64,000 nucleotides of DNA from Bacillus nakamurai. GTDB lineage: Bacteria; Bacillota; Bacilli; Bacillales; Bacillaceae. The notes below the pieces were generated by a model, which saw only the letters and a list, made by a program, of their open reading frames with translations, was not told where the DNA came from and ran no database searches. Shown piece after piece: positions 26,553 to 35,301 of this stretch. Location of the stretch: contig NZ_LSAZ01000003.1 of assembly GCF_001584325.1 (NCBI RefSeq), positions 50,878 through 114,877 of the forward strand, written 5' to 3'. Every line of letters begins with the position of its first letter. The stretch's first letter is position 1. The position numbers were made by a program, and so were the translations under genes.

Positions 26553-26626
26553 AATCGATCCAAAAATAATTGACAAGATTTTACGTATGGCATAACATAT
26601 GGAATGATCGATCCAAAATTAATTGA
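26553..26626. promoter_or_regulatory. Promoter of the MFS gene flanked by twin operators
   Basis: AATCGATCCAAAAATAATTG at 26553 and ATCGATCCAAAATTAATTGA at 26607 are near-identical 20-bp elements. TTGACA (26570-26575), 17 bases, TAACAT (26593-26598) lies between them, the first repeat overlapping the -35 and the second lying at the start of transcription. This layout suits repression by the divergent TetR protein. Confidence 0.7.
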
Positions 26627-26675
26627 AGGGAGAGCAGAAGTCAGCGTACTTAAACAAAATGAAGGAGTTGTAAAG

Positions 26676-27872
26676 ATGTCTATGTCAGCCAGTACTCAAG
26701 AACAAGCAGCAAAAAAAATTCCTTGGCTTGAATTATTAGCCCTTTCAATGGCCGGCTTTATTTGTATTATGACCGAGACTGTTCCTGCGGGTCTGCTTCC
26801 GCAAATTGGTGATGGACTGCATGTATCAACCGCATTTGCCGGGCAGCTGGTTACGTTGTATGCGCTTGGTTCGTTAGCTGCGGCTATTCCCGTCACGTTT
26901 GCAACACAGAGCTGGAGGCGCAAACCTTTGCTCCTATTCGCGATCGTTTTGTTTTTCGTTTTTAACAGCGTCACGGCTTTTTCTTCTGTGTATACGGTCA
27001 CTTTAATTGCCCGCTTCTTCGCAGGGGTTGGTGCGGGAATTGTCTGGAGTATGTTAACGGGTTATGCAAGACGGATGGTTTCTCAAGAGCTTAAAGGCCG
27101 GGCCACAGCCATCGCTATGGCCGGCACCCCGATTGCGCTTAGTCTGGGCGTGCCTATCGGAACTTTTTTAGGGGGACTGATGGGGTGGCGTGCTGTTTTT
27201 ATGATCATGTCTTTGCTGTCTCTCGTTCTAATCATATGGATTGTCCTTAAGGTTCCCGATTTCTCCGGAAATTCAAAAACTCTGCGTGTGAATGTATTTA
27301 ACGTATTAACGATTCCCGGGGTCCGGCCTATTCTAACGGTGGTCATTCTTTGGATGGTTTCTCATAATATTTTGTATACCTATATTGCCGCATTTCTTAC
27401 CCCGGCAGGCCTAAGCTCACAAACGGGCACAGCGTTATTAGTGTTTGGGGTCTTGTCTCTCATTGGAATTTGGGTTACCGGATTATTCATTGATAAGCGG
27501 CTTCGTCTGCTTGTTCTGCTGAGCCTGCTCGGTTTCTCCATCACAGCATTGCTATTTCAATTTTCGGGATACAATTCAATTGTTATCTTTGTCGGTATTG
27601 CACTCTGGGGGGTGACCTTTGGAGGGGCAGCTACCTTATTACAAACAGCGTTAGCTCAAGCCGTTGGGGAAGCTAACGTTGACGCCGCTATGTCTATGAA
27701 TACAACCGTCTGGAATATGGCTATTGCCGGCGGCGGGATTTTTGGGGGAATTCTTCTTGACCATGCTGGCAGCCAATCCTTTCCTATGACAATGTTTTTA
27801 TTAATCCTTGCCGCTTTAATTATTTCATTTCTCAATAAGAAACATGCATTTCCATCATCTGAAACATTGTGA
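26676..27872 (+). CDS. MFS efflux transporter (YdeR-like)
   Basis: 398 residues, 12 helices, DHA1/arabinose-efflux type; ETVPAGLLPQIGDGLHVS at the start and RRKPLLLFAIVLFFV after helix 2 are the family patterns. ATG 26676 has AAGGAG eight bases upstream; the longer upstream frame overlaps the operator. Regulated by the divergent TetR protein. Drug or metabolite export; substrate unknown. Confidence 0.8.
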   Translation: MSMSASTQEQAAKKIPWLELLALSMAGFICIMTETVPAGLLPQIGDGLHVSTAFAGQLVTLYALGSLAAAIPVTFATQSWRRKPLLLFAIVLFFVFNSVTAFSSVYTVTLIARFFAGVGAGIVWSMLTGYARRMVSQELKGRATAIAMAGTPIALSLGVPIGTFLGGLMGWRAVFMIMSLLSLVLIIWIVLKVPDFSGNSKTLRVNVFNVLTIPGVRPILTVVILWMVSHNILYTYIAAFLTPAGLSSQTGTALLVFGVLSLIGIWVTGLFIDKRLRLLVLLSLLGFSITALLFQFSGYNSIVIFVGIALWGVTFGGAATLLQTALAQAVGEANVDAAMSMNTTVWNMAIAGGGIFGGILLDHAGSQSFPMTMFLLILAALIISFLNKKHAFPSSETL

Positions 27873-27916
27873 ACAAGGGGCTGTCTCAAATGCCGCTTAT
27901 CGGTTTTCACTGAAGA

Positions 27917-27949
27917 AACATACCAAATAATGTTGGTATGTTTTTTTTA
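27917..27949 (+). terminator. Terminator between MFS and peptidase C26 genes
   Basis: ACATACCAA, loop, TTGGTATGT and eight Ts. Confidence 0.75.
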
Positions 27950-27994
27950 TCTTATTATTTTCTCTTCCATCGCTGTTTGCAAATAGATAGCAGC

Positions 27995-28714
27995 TCAGTT
28001 ACAACGCTCAATAAACAGAGAAAAAAGTTTCTTCATATCATCATGTTTCTTTGTAAGCATTTCCGGATGCCATTGTACACCGACGACAAATAAATCACCT
28101 TGTCGTTCTATTCCCTCGATGACACCGTCTTTTGCATAAGCTGTTGCTTTAAATGACGGAGCGACATCTTTTATGATTTGATGATGGAACGAATTAACCA
28201 TTGCTGAATCTCCAAACAAAGAGTGAAGGTGAGAACCTGCTTCAAAAGAGACGTGATGGGTTTTTAAAGACGGCTCTTTCTCCTGGTCATGCTTAATATA
28301 TGAAAAAGAAGCATAAGTCAAATCCTGATATAAACTGCCGCCGAATGTGACATTTAATATTTGCACTCCGCGGCAAATAGCTAAGATTGGCTTATTTAAG
28401 GCAATAGCGGTTTTTATCAATAGCTGTTCGTACGCATCCCGATCCGGAAACGTTTCGCCTAATGCCTGTAAAGGTTCTTCCCCATATAATTGCGGAATCA
28501 CATCTTGGCCGCCGGACAAGATCACACCATCAAGCCGTGAAATCTGCTGCTCCAGCAGGTCCGGCTGCTTAATAACCGGTAATATAAACGGCACACCGCC
28601 GGCTTCTGCCACAGACTGGACATAGTCATTATTTACATAAGCCCGATCATAACCCGGAAAAGGACCGGATTGATCAATCTTGATACTTCCTGTTATTCCA
28701 ATGAATTGGGGCAT
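27995..28714 (-). CDS. Class I glutamine amidotransferase-like gamma-glutamyl hydrolase (peptidase C26)
   Basis: 239 residues. Nucleophile Cys in AICRGVQILN, His and Glu in VGVQWHPEML, and SGGQDVIPQLYGEEP, the pattern of PuuD-like enzymes that cleave gamma-glutamyl-GABA or related gamma-glutamyl amides. No polyamine catabolic genes are adjacent. A single-gene unit, convergent with the MFS gene. The start at GGGGCATCC (minus ATG 28714) has a modest ribosome site. Confidence 0.8.
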   Translation of the reverse strand: MPQFIGITGSIKIDQSGPFPGYDRAYVNNDYVQSVAEAGGVPFILPVIKQPDLLEQQISRLDGVILSGGQDVIPQLYGEEPLQALGETFPDRDAYEQLLIKTAIALNKPILAICRGVQILNVTFGGSLYQDLTYASFSYIKHDQEKEPSLKTHHVSFEAGSHLHSLFGDSAMVNSFHHQIIKDVAPSFKATAYAKDGVIEGIERQGDLFVVGVQWHPEMLTKKHDDMKKLFSLFIERCN

Positions 28715-28808
28715 CCTTCGTGCACCTGAGCCTTTCTTTGGTGTGTATTTTTTTCATACTATTTGAAATTCATGCAGTTCTCATGAATATAGATTTTACA
28801 TATGTCTT

Positions 28809-29050
28809 TCAAATTATTCTTGATTCATCCTGCCGCATCACTCCTGCATGAAACTGCTTCGCAGACTTAGGGTCCAGCACAATACGATCTCCATCATCCC
28901 CTTTAAAAAGTCCTCAATCCTATTTGGAATCTGGGAGACGAAAAGCGTATGGATAGAACTCAAGATGAAATCGGATAAACGTTTCCGCGGGCCATCATAC
29001 GTTTGAAAATAGTGAATGCCGCTGTCACTTAATTCTGAACGGAAAGACAT
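28809..29050 (-). pseudogene. Small hypothetical protein, frame broken near 28900
   Basis: ATG 29050 behind AGGAG. MSFRSELSDSGIHYFQTYDG to IPNRIEDFLKG, then in a second frame DDGDRIVLDPKSAKQFHAG to MRQDESRII and a stop. Both parts look like good coding, and the break is at a GGGG run, so one base was probably lost or missed. About 80 residues; family not recognised. Confidence 0.5.
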
Positions 29051-29148
29051 AAATTTCACTCCTGCTCATTTCAATCAAAATCTAATATTTGGAAATGGAG
29101 TTGCCATTATAACAAAATTACAAAAGAACAGATTATGAACATCCGTAA

Positions 29149-29168
29149 TTGTATACGTTTGTATACAA
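29149..29168. promoter_or_regulatory. Perfect palindrome TTGTATAC-GTTT-GTATACAA
   Basis: Eight-base inverted repeats 33 bases before the next gene. The TTGTATAC half-site resembles operators of GntR-type repressors. No regulator gene is adjacent. Confidence 0.6.
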
Positions 29169-29200
29169 TTGAATGCAAGATGATGCGTGAAGGGAGCTTT

Positions 29201-29548
29201 ATGATGAGAAATAAGGAATTTAAAAAAGAGGGACATCATCGCGGTGAGCGTTCCAAAGGAAAAGGCAGTTCACAACAGCATGGACCAAAAACCTTTCGCC
29301 GCGGAAGGGCAATTGCTTTTTTAGAGATGCTGCATCTTAAGCGATCAACCATTAAGCAGCAGTTAGATCAGCCGGAGTTTCAAACGATTCATCAAATGCT
29401 GGTCGGTGAATTAAAAGCCATTGATATGGTCATCAACGAATTTAGTCAAGTATTCGAAATACATGAAAGTGAAGCAATCGAAATATCCGATCAGAAAAAT
29501 GAAGAAACGGGAACATCTTTAGAAAATGGTGAGAAAGGAATGAGCTGA
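29201..29548 (+). CDS. Small basic protein upstream of an O-methyltransferase
   Basis: 115 residues from ATG 29201 (AAGGGAG upstream). The first 35 residues are Lys/Gly/His-rich (KKEGHHRGERSKGKGSSQQHG), then a helical region RRGRAIAFLEMLHLKRSTIK with about 50 further helical residues and an acidic tail. Its stop directly abuts the methyltransferase ATG (29549), so they are one operon. I recognise similar proteins in Bacillus but no function. The palindrome upstream may control it. Confidence 0.7.
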   Translation: MMRNKEFKKEGHHRGERSKGKGSSQQHGPKTFRRGRAIAFLEMLHLKRSTIKQQLDQPEFQTIHQMLVGELKAIDMVINEFSQVFEIHESEAIEISDQKNEETGTSLENGEKGMS

Positions 29549-30190
29549 ATGAAACAAATGAACAGTTATATTGATTCTGTGTTTTTGAATCATGATCCTC
29601 TTTTGGAGGAAGTCATTTTATCAATAAAAGAAAACGACATGCCTTCCATATCGGTTTCTCCTTCCGCCGGTAAACTTCTCACTATGCTTGTTTCCATTTC
29701 CGGCGCCAAAAATGTTCTGGAAATTGGGGCTCTTGGAGGCTATAGCGGAATTTGTCTTGCAAGGGGATTTGGCAAAGAAGGAAACTTAACTTCTCTTGAA
29801 TTAAAGGAAGAGTACGCAAAGTGTGCACAAAGCAATCTAACCAAAGCCGGCTTTGGCGATCAAGTAACATATATGACCGGAGCAGCTTTGCAAAGCCTTG
29901 AAAAGCTGGCAGACGAAGATAAGCGGTTTGATTTTTTCTTTATCGATGCTGACAAAGATAATTATGAAAATTATTTGCGGTATTGCATCAGGCTTGCAGA
30001 GCCGGGTGCTTTAATTGTGGCGGATAATGTGCTTGCAGGCGGGAGTGTAGCGGATCAGGATGCTGAACCTAGACGTTATACTGAAATCATGAAGAAATTC
30101 AATGCAACGGCAGCTGATCATCCCCAATTGGAATCCCTGCTTATTCCAATCTGTGACGGGATGACCGTTTCAAAAGTAAAGAAACCATGA
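29549..30190 (+). CDS. SAM-dependent O-methyltransferase (caffeoyl-CoA type)
   Basis: 213 residues of the Methyltransf_3 family: VLEIGALGGYSGICLARG (SAM motif I), FDFFFIDADKDNYENYL with the metal-binding Asp, ALIVADNVLAGG (metal Asp-Asn). The family methylates catechol or tRNA/nucleotide hydroxyls (YrrM/TrmR is a cousin). Tight coupling to the preceding small basic gene. Substrate unknown. Confidence 0.85.
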   Translation: MKQMNSYIDSVFLNHDPLLEEVILSIKENDMPSISVSPSAGKLLTMLVSISGAKNVLEIGALGGYSGICLARGFGKEGNLTSLELKEEYAKCAQSNLTKAGFGDQVTYMTGAALQSLEKLADEDKRFDFFFIDADKDNYENYLRYCIRLAEPGALIVADNVLAGGSVADQDAEPRRYTEIMKKFNATAADHPQLESLLIPICDGMTVSKVKKP

Positions 30191-30766
30191 AACAAAAGGT
30201 AGAGGGGTCTCAGTGCCGCTCTTATTTTTTTATTTCCGCCTCGTAATCGTCAAAGCTGACCCAAATTATAGGCTTTGTAAGGTGAATCTGTTATATAGGA
30301 TAGAGAATCAACCAAGGAAAGGCCATATAAATGTTTGCGAGAAATTGAGGAGACGTTGCCCAAACTGTTTTTGGGCAGATTTTTTTATCTTTAAATGGAA
30401 AGGTCATTTTCAGCCGTCAGAAAAATACCAGCCTTTGATCAGCAGTCTAAACTTCGCATATGGCGCAAAGCCACACAGCACAGCCCGAACCAATTGCTGC
30501 AATCTGCAGTTAAATCATCACGCATTTTGCCGTCCATGACTGAACAATATTCATTGGCCCTTTATGCCTTGTAGAACCTGTACATAAGTGCTACACTCAT
30601 CGGAAATGGCGAAACTCATCCATAAGAATCAGTTTATTCTTTAGGGGGTATGAAAAAGGGATTCACATCTTTTTTGCAGCTAGGCTCGTATCTGCTTATG
30701 TTTGATGAAAAATGAGGGCTTCAGCGCAAAAAGGTTTGATACAGATCATGACAGGGAAGTGACGAT
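30191..30766. other. Long gap with a terminator
   Basis: Contains GCCCAAA, loop, TTTGGGC and TTTTTTT at 30357-30386. A plus-strand frame across the gap has no ribosome site and no similarity, so I leave it out. The right end must hold the promoter for the ABC importer. Confidence 0.5.
30357..30386 (+). terminator. Rho-independent terminator
   Basis: Seven-base perfect stem GCCCAAA/TTTGGGC followed by AGA and seven Ts, downstream of the methyltransferase gene. Confidence 0.7.
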
Positions 30767-31729
30767 ATGATTGAATTTAACGATGTATCAAAACAGTACA
30801 AAGATGGCACGTATGCTGTAAAATCATTCAATGCCGTGATAAATAAAGGCGAATTCTTTGTCATTATCGGGCCCAGCGGCAGCGGTAAAACGACAACGCT
30901 GAAAATGATAAATCGCTTAATTGAATTATCCGGCGGTACGATATCTATAAATGGTCAGAAAATAAGTGAATATGATATTCATGAGCTGCGCTGGAATATA
31001 GGATATGTTCTTCAGCAAATCGCTCTGTTTCCAAATATGAATATTGAAGAAAACATAGCTGTCGTGCCCGAATTGAAAAAATGGAATCGGGAAACAATCA
31101 AACAGCGTGTCAATGAGCTTTTAGAAATGGTTGGTTTAGATCCTGAAATATACCGTGAGAGAAAACCTCATGAGCTTTCAGGAGGACAGCAGCAGAGAAT
31201 CGGCGTCGTACGCGCCTTAGCCGCAGATCCTGAAATGATCTTAATGGATGAACCGTTCAGTGCTCTTGATCCGATGACAAAGGTGAAATTACAGGATGAT
31301 ATGCTGGATTTACAGCGAAGAATACAAAAAACGATTGTCTTTGTCACCCATGATATACAGGAAGCATTAAAGCTTGGAGACCGGATATGCATCATGAATA
31401 ACGGTGAAATTGTTCAAATCGGCACTCCTGATGACATTCTGTATCACCCTGCTAATGATTTTGTAAGAGACTTTGTCGGAGTGCAAGAAGGTATTACAAA
31501 TGAAAAAATGAATCTTGAAGACATCGTACAGCAAACAGAGGTTGCGCCATCGAATCCTTTTGAAACAGTTTCTGTAACAACTTCTTTACAGGAGATTCTG
31601 GATAAATTAACCCACCATGATCAAGTATTTGCTGAGCGTAATGGTGAGATGATAGGTGTCATCAACAGACAGGCGTTTATACAGTATCTGGCTGAACATG
31701 TTCAAAAGAGAGGTCACATGAATGAATAA
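30767..31729 (+). CDS. ABC ATPase of an EgtUV/OpuC-type importer
   Basis: 320 residues: Walker A GPSGSGKTT, Q loop VLQQIALFP, signature LSGGQQQRIGVVRAL, Walker B MILMDEPFSALDP, switch VTHDIQEA. The C-terminal 65 residues contain a single CBS-like segment, shorter than the two CBS domains of OpuCA. Its stop overlaps the start of the permease-binding protein. The pair resembles EgtV-EgtU, ergothioneine uptake, and also the betaine/carnitine OpuC group. Confidence 0.85.
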   Translation: MIEFNDVSKQYKDGTYAVKSFNAVINKGEFFVIIGPSGSGKTTTLKMINRLIELSGGTISINGQKISEYDIHELRWNIGYVLQQIALFPNMNIEENIAVVPELKKWNRETIKQRVNELLEMVGLDPEIYRERKPHELSGGQQQRIGVVRALAADPEMILMDEPFSALDPMTKVKLQDDMLDLQRRIQKTIVFVTHDIQEALKLGDRICIMNNGEIVQIGTPDDILYHPANDFVRDFVGVQEGITNEKMNLEDIVQQTEVAPSNPFETVSVTTSLQEILDKLTHHDQVFAERNGEMIGVINRQAFIQYLAEHVQKRGHMNE

Positions 31730-33239
31730 TTTTTTACATGAAGTATCAGACAGGAAAGGACAGCTGATAAACGCGCTGCTGGAGCACATTCAAATTTCTC
31801 TGATCGCTCTCTTTTTTGCAGTTCTCATATCTATCCCCCTCGGTATTTATCTGACGAGAAAACAAAAGCTGGCAGAAGTCATCATAGGTATAACGGCCGT
31901 ATTGCAAACCATTCCATCTCTGGCTCTGCTCGGTCTCCTCATTCCTATAGCCGGAATAGGGAAAATACCTGCAGTTATCGCACTTATTGTTTATGCGCTG
32001 CTGCCTATTTTAAGAAATACATATACAGGGATTAAGGAGATTGATCCTTCCTTAATCGAAGCTGCAAGGGCTATGGGAATGAACAGCAGAAAGAGGTTAG
32101 TAAAGGTAGAGCTTCCTTTGGCGATGCCGGTTATAATGGCGGGAATACGAACTGCCATGGTTTTAATTGTGGGTACTGCAACATTAGCAGCGCTTATTGG
32201 AGCCGGAGGTTTAGGTGATTTAATTCTTCTTGGAATTGATAGAAATAACACTGAACTCATCCTTATTGGAGCTATACCGGCTGCCATTCTGGCTATATTG
32301 TTTGATTTTCTGCTTCGGAAGCTTGAAAACATTTCTTTTAAGAAATCACTGGCTGGTATTGGAATACTGGCAGCCGCAGTCTTAATCGTTCTGACCATAT
32401 CAGCCTCTTTTGGACAGGGGAACAAAAATATTGTTATCGCGGGAAAACTGGGTTCTGAACCTGAAATTTTAATTAATATGTATAAGCTTCTTATTGAGCA
32501 AGAGACCGATTTACACGTGCAATTAAAACCTGGCTTCGGCAAGACTTCATTTGTATTCAATGCATTAAAATCAGGGGACATTGACATTTACCCGGAATTT
32601 ACCGGCACGGCCATTTCTGAGTTTTTAAAGGAAACACCCGTCAGCACAGATGAAAAACAGGTGTATGAACAAGCGAAAAAAGGAATGCTTAAAACATTTG
32701 ATATGGAACTGCTTAAGCCGATGAAGTATAACAATACTTATGCATTAGCGGTACCGAGGCAATTAGCTGATGCATACAATCTTAAAACAATATCAGACTT
32801 AAAAAGTCATCAGAAAAACTTGAAGGCCGGTTTTACTTTAGAATTTGCCGATCGGGAAGACGGATATCGCGGCATTCAGAAAACGTATGGAATGACATTT
32901 TCAAATCTGGTGACGATGGAGCCGAAGCTTCGTTACAATGCAATCAAAACAGGTGATATTCATGTAGTAGATGCTTACTCAACGGACAGTGAATTAGAAC
33001 AATATAAATTGTCTGTACTGAAAGATGACAAGCATGTATTTCCGCCATACCAAGGTGCTCCGTTGGTAAGAAAAGACACATTGAAAAAATACCCTCAGTT
33101 AGAGGGCGCATTAAATAAACTTGACGGAAAAATAACGGATCAACAGATGCGGGAAATGAATTATGACGTGAACGTAAAAGGGAAAAGTGCAGAAGAAACC
33201 GCTGAAAAATTTTTAAAAGAAGAAGGGCTTCTGAAATAG
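31722..33239 (+). CDS. Fused permease and substrate-binding protein, EgtU-like
   Basis: 505 residues. Residues 1-205 are an OpuC-type permease (EAARAMGMNSRKRLVKVELP is the EAA loop); after a further helix, residues about 235-505 are an extracellular OpuAC-fold binding domain. The latter has IDIYPEFTGTAI, NNTYALAVPRQ, EFADREDGYRGIQ, DAYSTDSEL and FPPYQGAPL. Permease-binding protein fusions of this kind include streptococcal EgtU (ergothioneine) and listerial BilEB; I recall similar motifs in EgtU. Glycine betaine or choline remain possible. Starts 8 bases inside the ATPase gene. Confidence 0.85.
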   Translation: MNNFLHEVSDRKGQLINALLEHIQISLIALFFAVLISIPLGIYLTRKQKLAEVIIGITAVLQTIPSLALLGLLIPIAGIGKIPAVIALIVYALLPILRNTYTGIKEIDPSLIEAARAMGMNSRKRLVKVELPLAMPVIMAGIRTAMVLIVGTATLAALIGAGGLGDLILLGIDRNNTELILIGAIPAAILAILFDFLLRKLENISFKKSLAGIGILAAAVLIVLTISASFGQGNKNIVIAGKLGSEPEILINMYKLLIEQETDLHVQLKPGFGKTSFVFNALKSGDIDIYPEFTGTAISEFLKETPVSTDEKQVYEQAKKGMLKTFDMELLKPMKYNNTYALAVPRQLADAYNLKTISDLKSHQKNLKAGFTLEFADREDGYRGIQKTYGMTFSNLVTMEPKLRYNAIKTGDIHVVDAYSTDSELEQYKLSVLKDDKHVFPPYQGAPLVRKDTLKKYPQLEGALNKLDGKITDQQMREMNYDVNVKGKSAEETAEKFLKEEGLLK

Positions 33240-33252
33240 GGTTAATAGCACC

Positions 33253-33350
33253 CCTAGTGAAAGGCCCCGCGGGTGAATCACCCGCGGAGGCCGGTTTCTC
33301 TCGGGCCGCCTCAATGATGCCAAGGGTTTGCGGGCCTTTGGTATTTTTTG
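33253..33350 (+). repeat. att copy 6 (most degenerate)
   Basis: CTAGTGAAAGGCCCCGCGGG, GGTGAATCACCCGCGGAGG, CTCTCGGGCCGCCTCAATGA and hairpin CCAAGGGTTTGCGGGCCTTTGG with T run. The order of elements is that of copy 1 with many changes. It marks the boundary to the conserved ydg-ydh-like region. Confidence 0.55.
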
Positions 33351-33389
33351 TTTGCTGTTTTGATCAGAAAACATTCAAAACGGTCCGCT

Positions 33390-35024
33390 TCACAACTGCT
33401 TTAGTTCTTTTATTTGTTCTGTCAGCTCTTTAAATTTCTTGTCGAGTTCTGTGTACGCTTTATCATTCGGGGTCATGAAACTAAGCTTTCCCAGCACTTC
33501 CTGTCTTTCTGTTTCCAGCTTTAAACGCAATTCATCCTGATGATCTCTTTTTGAAGAGGTTTCTTTCCATTGCTTTTGAACGCTGCTGTTCGAAATGACG
33601 AGCTGATTGTCCGTCGTTTTTTCGAGAAAATATCGGTCGTGCGAAACGATGAGCAGCGTTCCGTTGTACTGTGCCAACGTGTCTTCGAGCTGCTCGCGTG
33701 AAGGCAGGTCAAGGTGGTTTGTCGGTTCATCTAATATAAGCACATCTTTTTCCTCAAGGATATATGCCATCAGCTTGCACTTTACACGCTCGCCCATGCT
33801 CATCTTTCCGATGGGTTCTGTCCACTGGGATGCCGTGAATCCCAGATGCTTCATGATCGTTTGAACTTTTCCTCTCGCCTCGAATGTTTCTTTATAAAAT
33901 AGCTGCTCCGGCGTCTGTTCGAGCGGTAAGTCGAATACTTCCTGCGTTAAATAGCCGATGTTGGCAGAGGGTGACATCCAGATATCGCCCTCTGCTGTTT
34001 CCTGACCGAGGATGACTTTCAATAATGTCGTCTTACCGCTGCCATTCGGACCTGTGATGGAAATCTTCTCACCGTGCTGGATGGTGAAATTGACATTTTT
34101 AAATAGCGTTCGTCCGCCAAACGATTTTGTTAGATTTTTCACTTCTAAAAACCGTTTTCCCGCCTTATGATTCGCCTCAATGGAAAAACGCACATTATAT
34201 TCCGCCTCAACCGGTTCAGCTTTTGCTTTTTCAAGCTCTTTTTCAAGGCGTTTCTGTTTTGACTTGATTTGGGCATCCGTACGTTTTGCTTTTACGCGAT
34301 GGTATTCTTTAAAGCCTTCCTGTTTCGTCGATTGTGCGTGGGCTTTTTGCGACCAGGCAGTGAGCTCACCCATTTGGGCTTCGATCCGTTTGATCATGTT
34401 CTGCTGATTTTCATATTCCCGCTGCTGAGTCAGCCTTTTCTGTTTGCGAACCTCCATATAACCGGAGTAATTGCCTTTATGTTCAATCAGCTTTTTTCCT
34501 TCAATCGACCATATTTTCGTCGTCACGGCATCTAAAAAAGCGCGGTCATGCGAAACGAAAATAATGGTGCCTTTATAATTCTGCATTTGGTTTTTCAGGA
34601 TGTCTAAACTTTGTTTATCAAGATGGTTTGTCGGCTCATCTAATAACAAAAGGTCAGCAGCTGTTGAGAAACCTTTTGCAAGCCGTGCTTTCAGCTTTTC
34701 TCCGCCGCTTAATTGTGTAAAGTCATGAGCCGGCACATTCCATTTTTCTAATAGTTTCACTTCTGAAGGCTGCATATCGCCGGAAGAGTGCGACTCCGTT
34801 TCTTGTTCCACCATAAAAACGTTCAAGTCTTGCTGCATCCATTGAATATGTCCTTTTGTCGGAACTGCATCCTGGCTGATCAATTGCAGCAATGTAGATT
34901 TACCGGCACCGTTTTTGCCGATGACACCGATGATGTCCCCTTGCTGAACACTGGCATTGATATCTTCAAACATGCAAAAGTCTGCTTCATAACTGATGCC
35001 CGTTAGTTTTAATAATTCTTTCAT
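33390..35024 (-). CDS. vmlR: ABC-F ribosome protection protein VmlR
   Basis: 544 residues, two ABC domains without membrane segments: GKNGAGKST and LSGGEKLKARLAKGF in the first, GPNGSGKTT and MSMGERVKCKLMAYIL in the second, LLLDEPTNHLD/LILDEPTNHLD. The interdomain linker (about 185-290, Lys/Gln-rich coiled coil) is the antibiotic-resistance domain that enters the ribosome. B. subtilis VmlR (547 residues) protects against virginiamycin M, lincomycin and tiamulin. An attenuator leader precedes it. Confidence 0.9.
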   Translation of the reverse strand: MKELLKLTGISYEADFCMFEDINASVQQGDIIGVIGKNGAGKSTLLQLISQDAVPTKGHIQWMQQDLNVFMVEQETESHSSGDMQPSEVKLLEKWNVPAHDFTQLSGGEKLKARLAKGFSTAADLLLLDEPTNHLDKQSLDILKNQMQNYKGTIIFVSHDRAFLDAVTTKIWSIEGKKLIEHKGNYSGYMEVRKQKRLTQQREYENQQNMIKRIEAQMGELTAWSQKAHAQSTKQEGFKEYHRVKAKRTDAQIKSKQKRLEKELEKAKAEPVEAEYNVRFSIEANHKAGKRFLEVKNLTKSFGGRTLFKNVNFTIQHGEKISITGPNGSGKTTLLKVILGQETAEGDIWMSPSANIGYLTQEVFDLPLEQTPEQLFYKETFEARGKVQTIMKHLGFTASQWTEPIGKMSMGERVKCKLMAYILEEKDVLILDEPTNHLDLPSREQLEDTLAQYNGTLLIVSHDRYFLEKTTDNQLVISNSSVQKQWKETSSKRDHQDELRLKLETERQEVLGKLSFMTPNDKAYTELDKKFKELTEQIKELKQL

Positions 35025-35050
35025 AAGATCATTCCCTCGCTTTAAGGGAG

Positions 35051-35088
35051 AATTAAAAAAATCCTCCCAATTGATTTGGAAGGATTAG
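35051..35088 (-). terminator. Attenuator hairpin in the vmlR leader
   Basis: On the coding strand AATCCTTCC, loop, GGGAGGATT and seven Ts, 27 bases before the vmlR start. An upstream AGGATTAG (35155-35162) can pair with CTAATCCT of the hairpin's 5' arm, giving an antiterminator. Confidence 0.75.
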
Positions 35089-35286
35089 CCGTACCTGTAC
35101 ATCATCAAATAAGCTATTTTTCAATAGCTATGTCATTTATAGAAAATGGGCAGACTAATCCTATTTTTTCTGATTTGAAATATCCGATTTCAAACGTTAA
35201 AAATAAGATTAGTTAATCATCGTCCACCCATCATCCCTTCTCATATTAATAAAATCAGTGTAGCACACACATAGCTGTAAAAGCAA
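35089..35286 (-). promoter_or_regulatory. vmlR promoter and regulatory leader
   Basis: TTGCTT (35281-35286), 18 bases, TACACT (35257-35262) start a leader of about 210 bases. It contains AGAAGGG followed by very short reading frames (for example GTG GAC GAT GAT TAA or ATG ATT AAC TAA). Stalling there by a ribosome drug would free the antiterminator, as known for vmlR of B. subtilis. Which short frame is used is not clear. Confidence 0.65.
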
Positions 35287-35301
35287 AAGGCATAAGCCTT
35301 T

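Noticed and set aside
30213..30539. Plus-strand frame downstream of the methyltransferase
   Set aside because: It runs through a strong terminator and has no ribosome site or recognisable domain.
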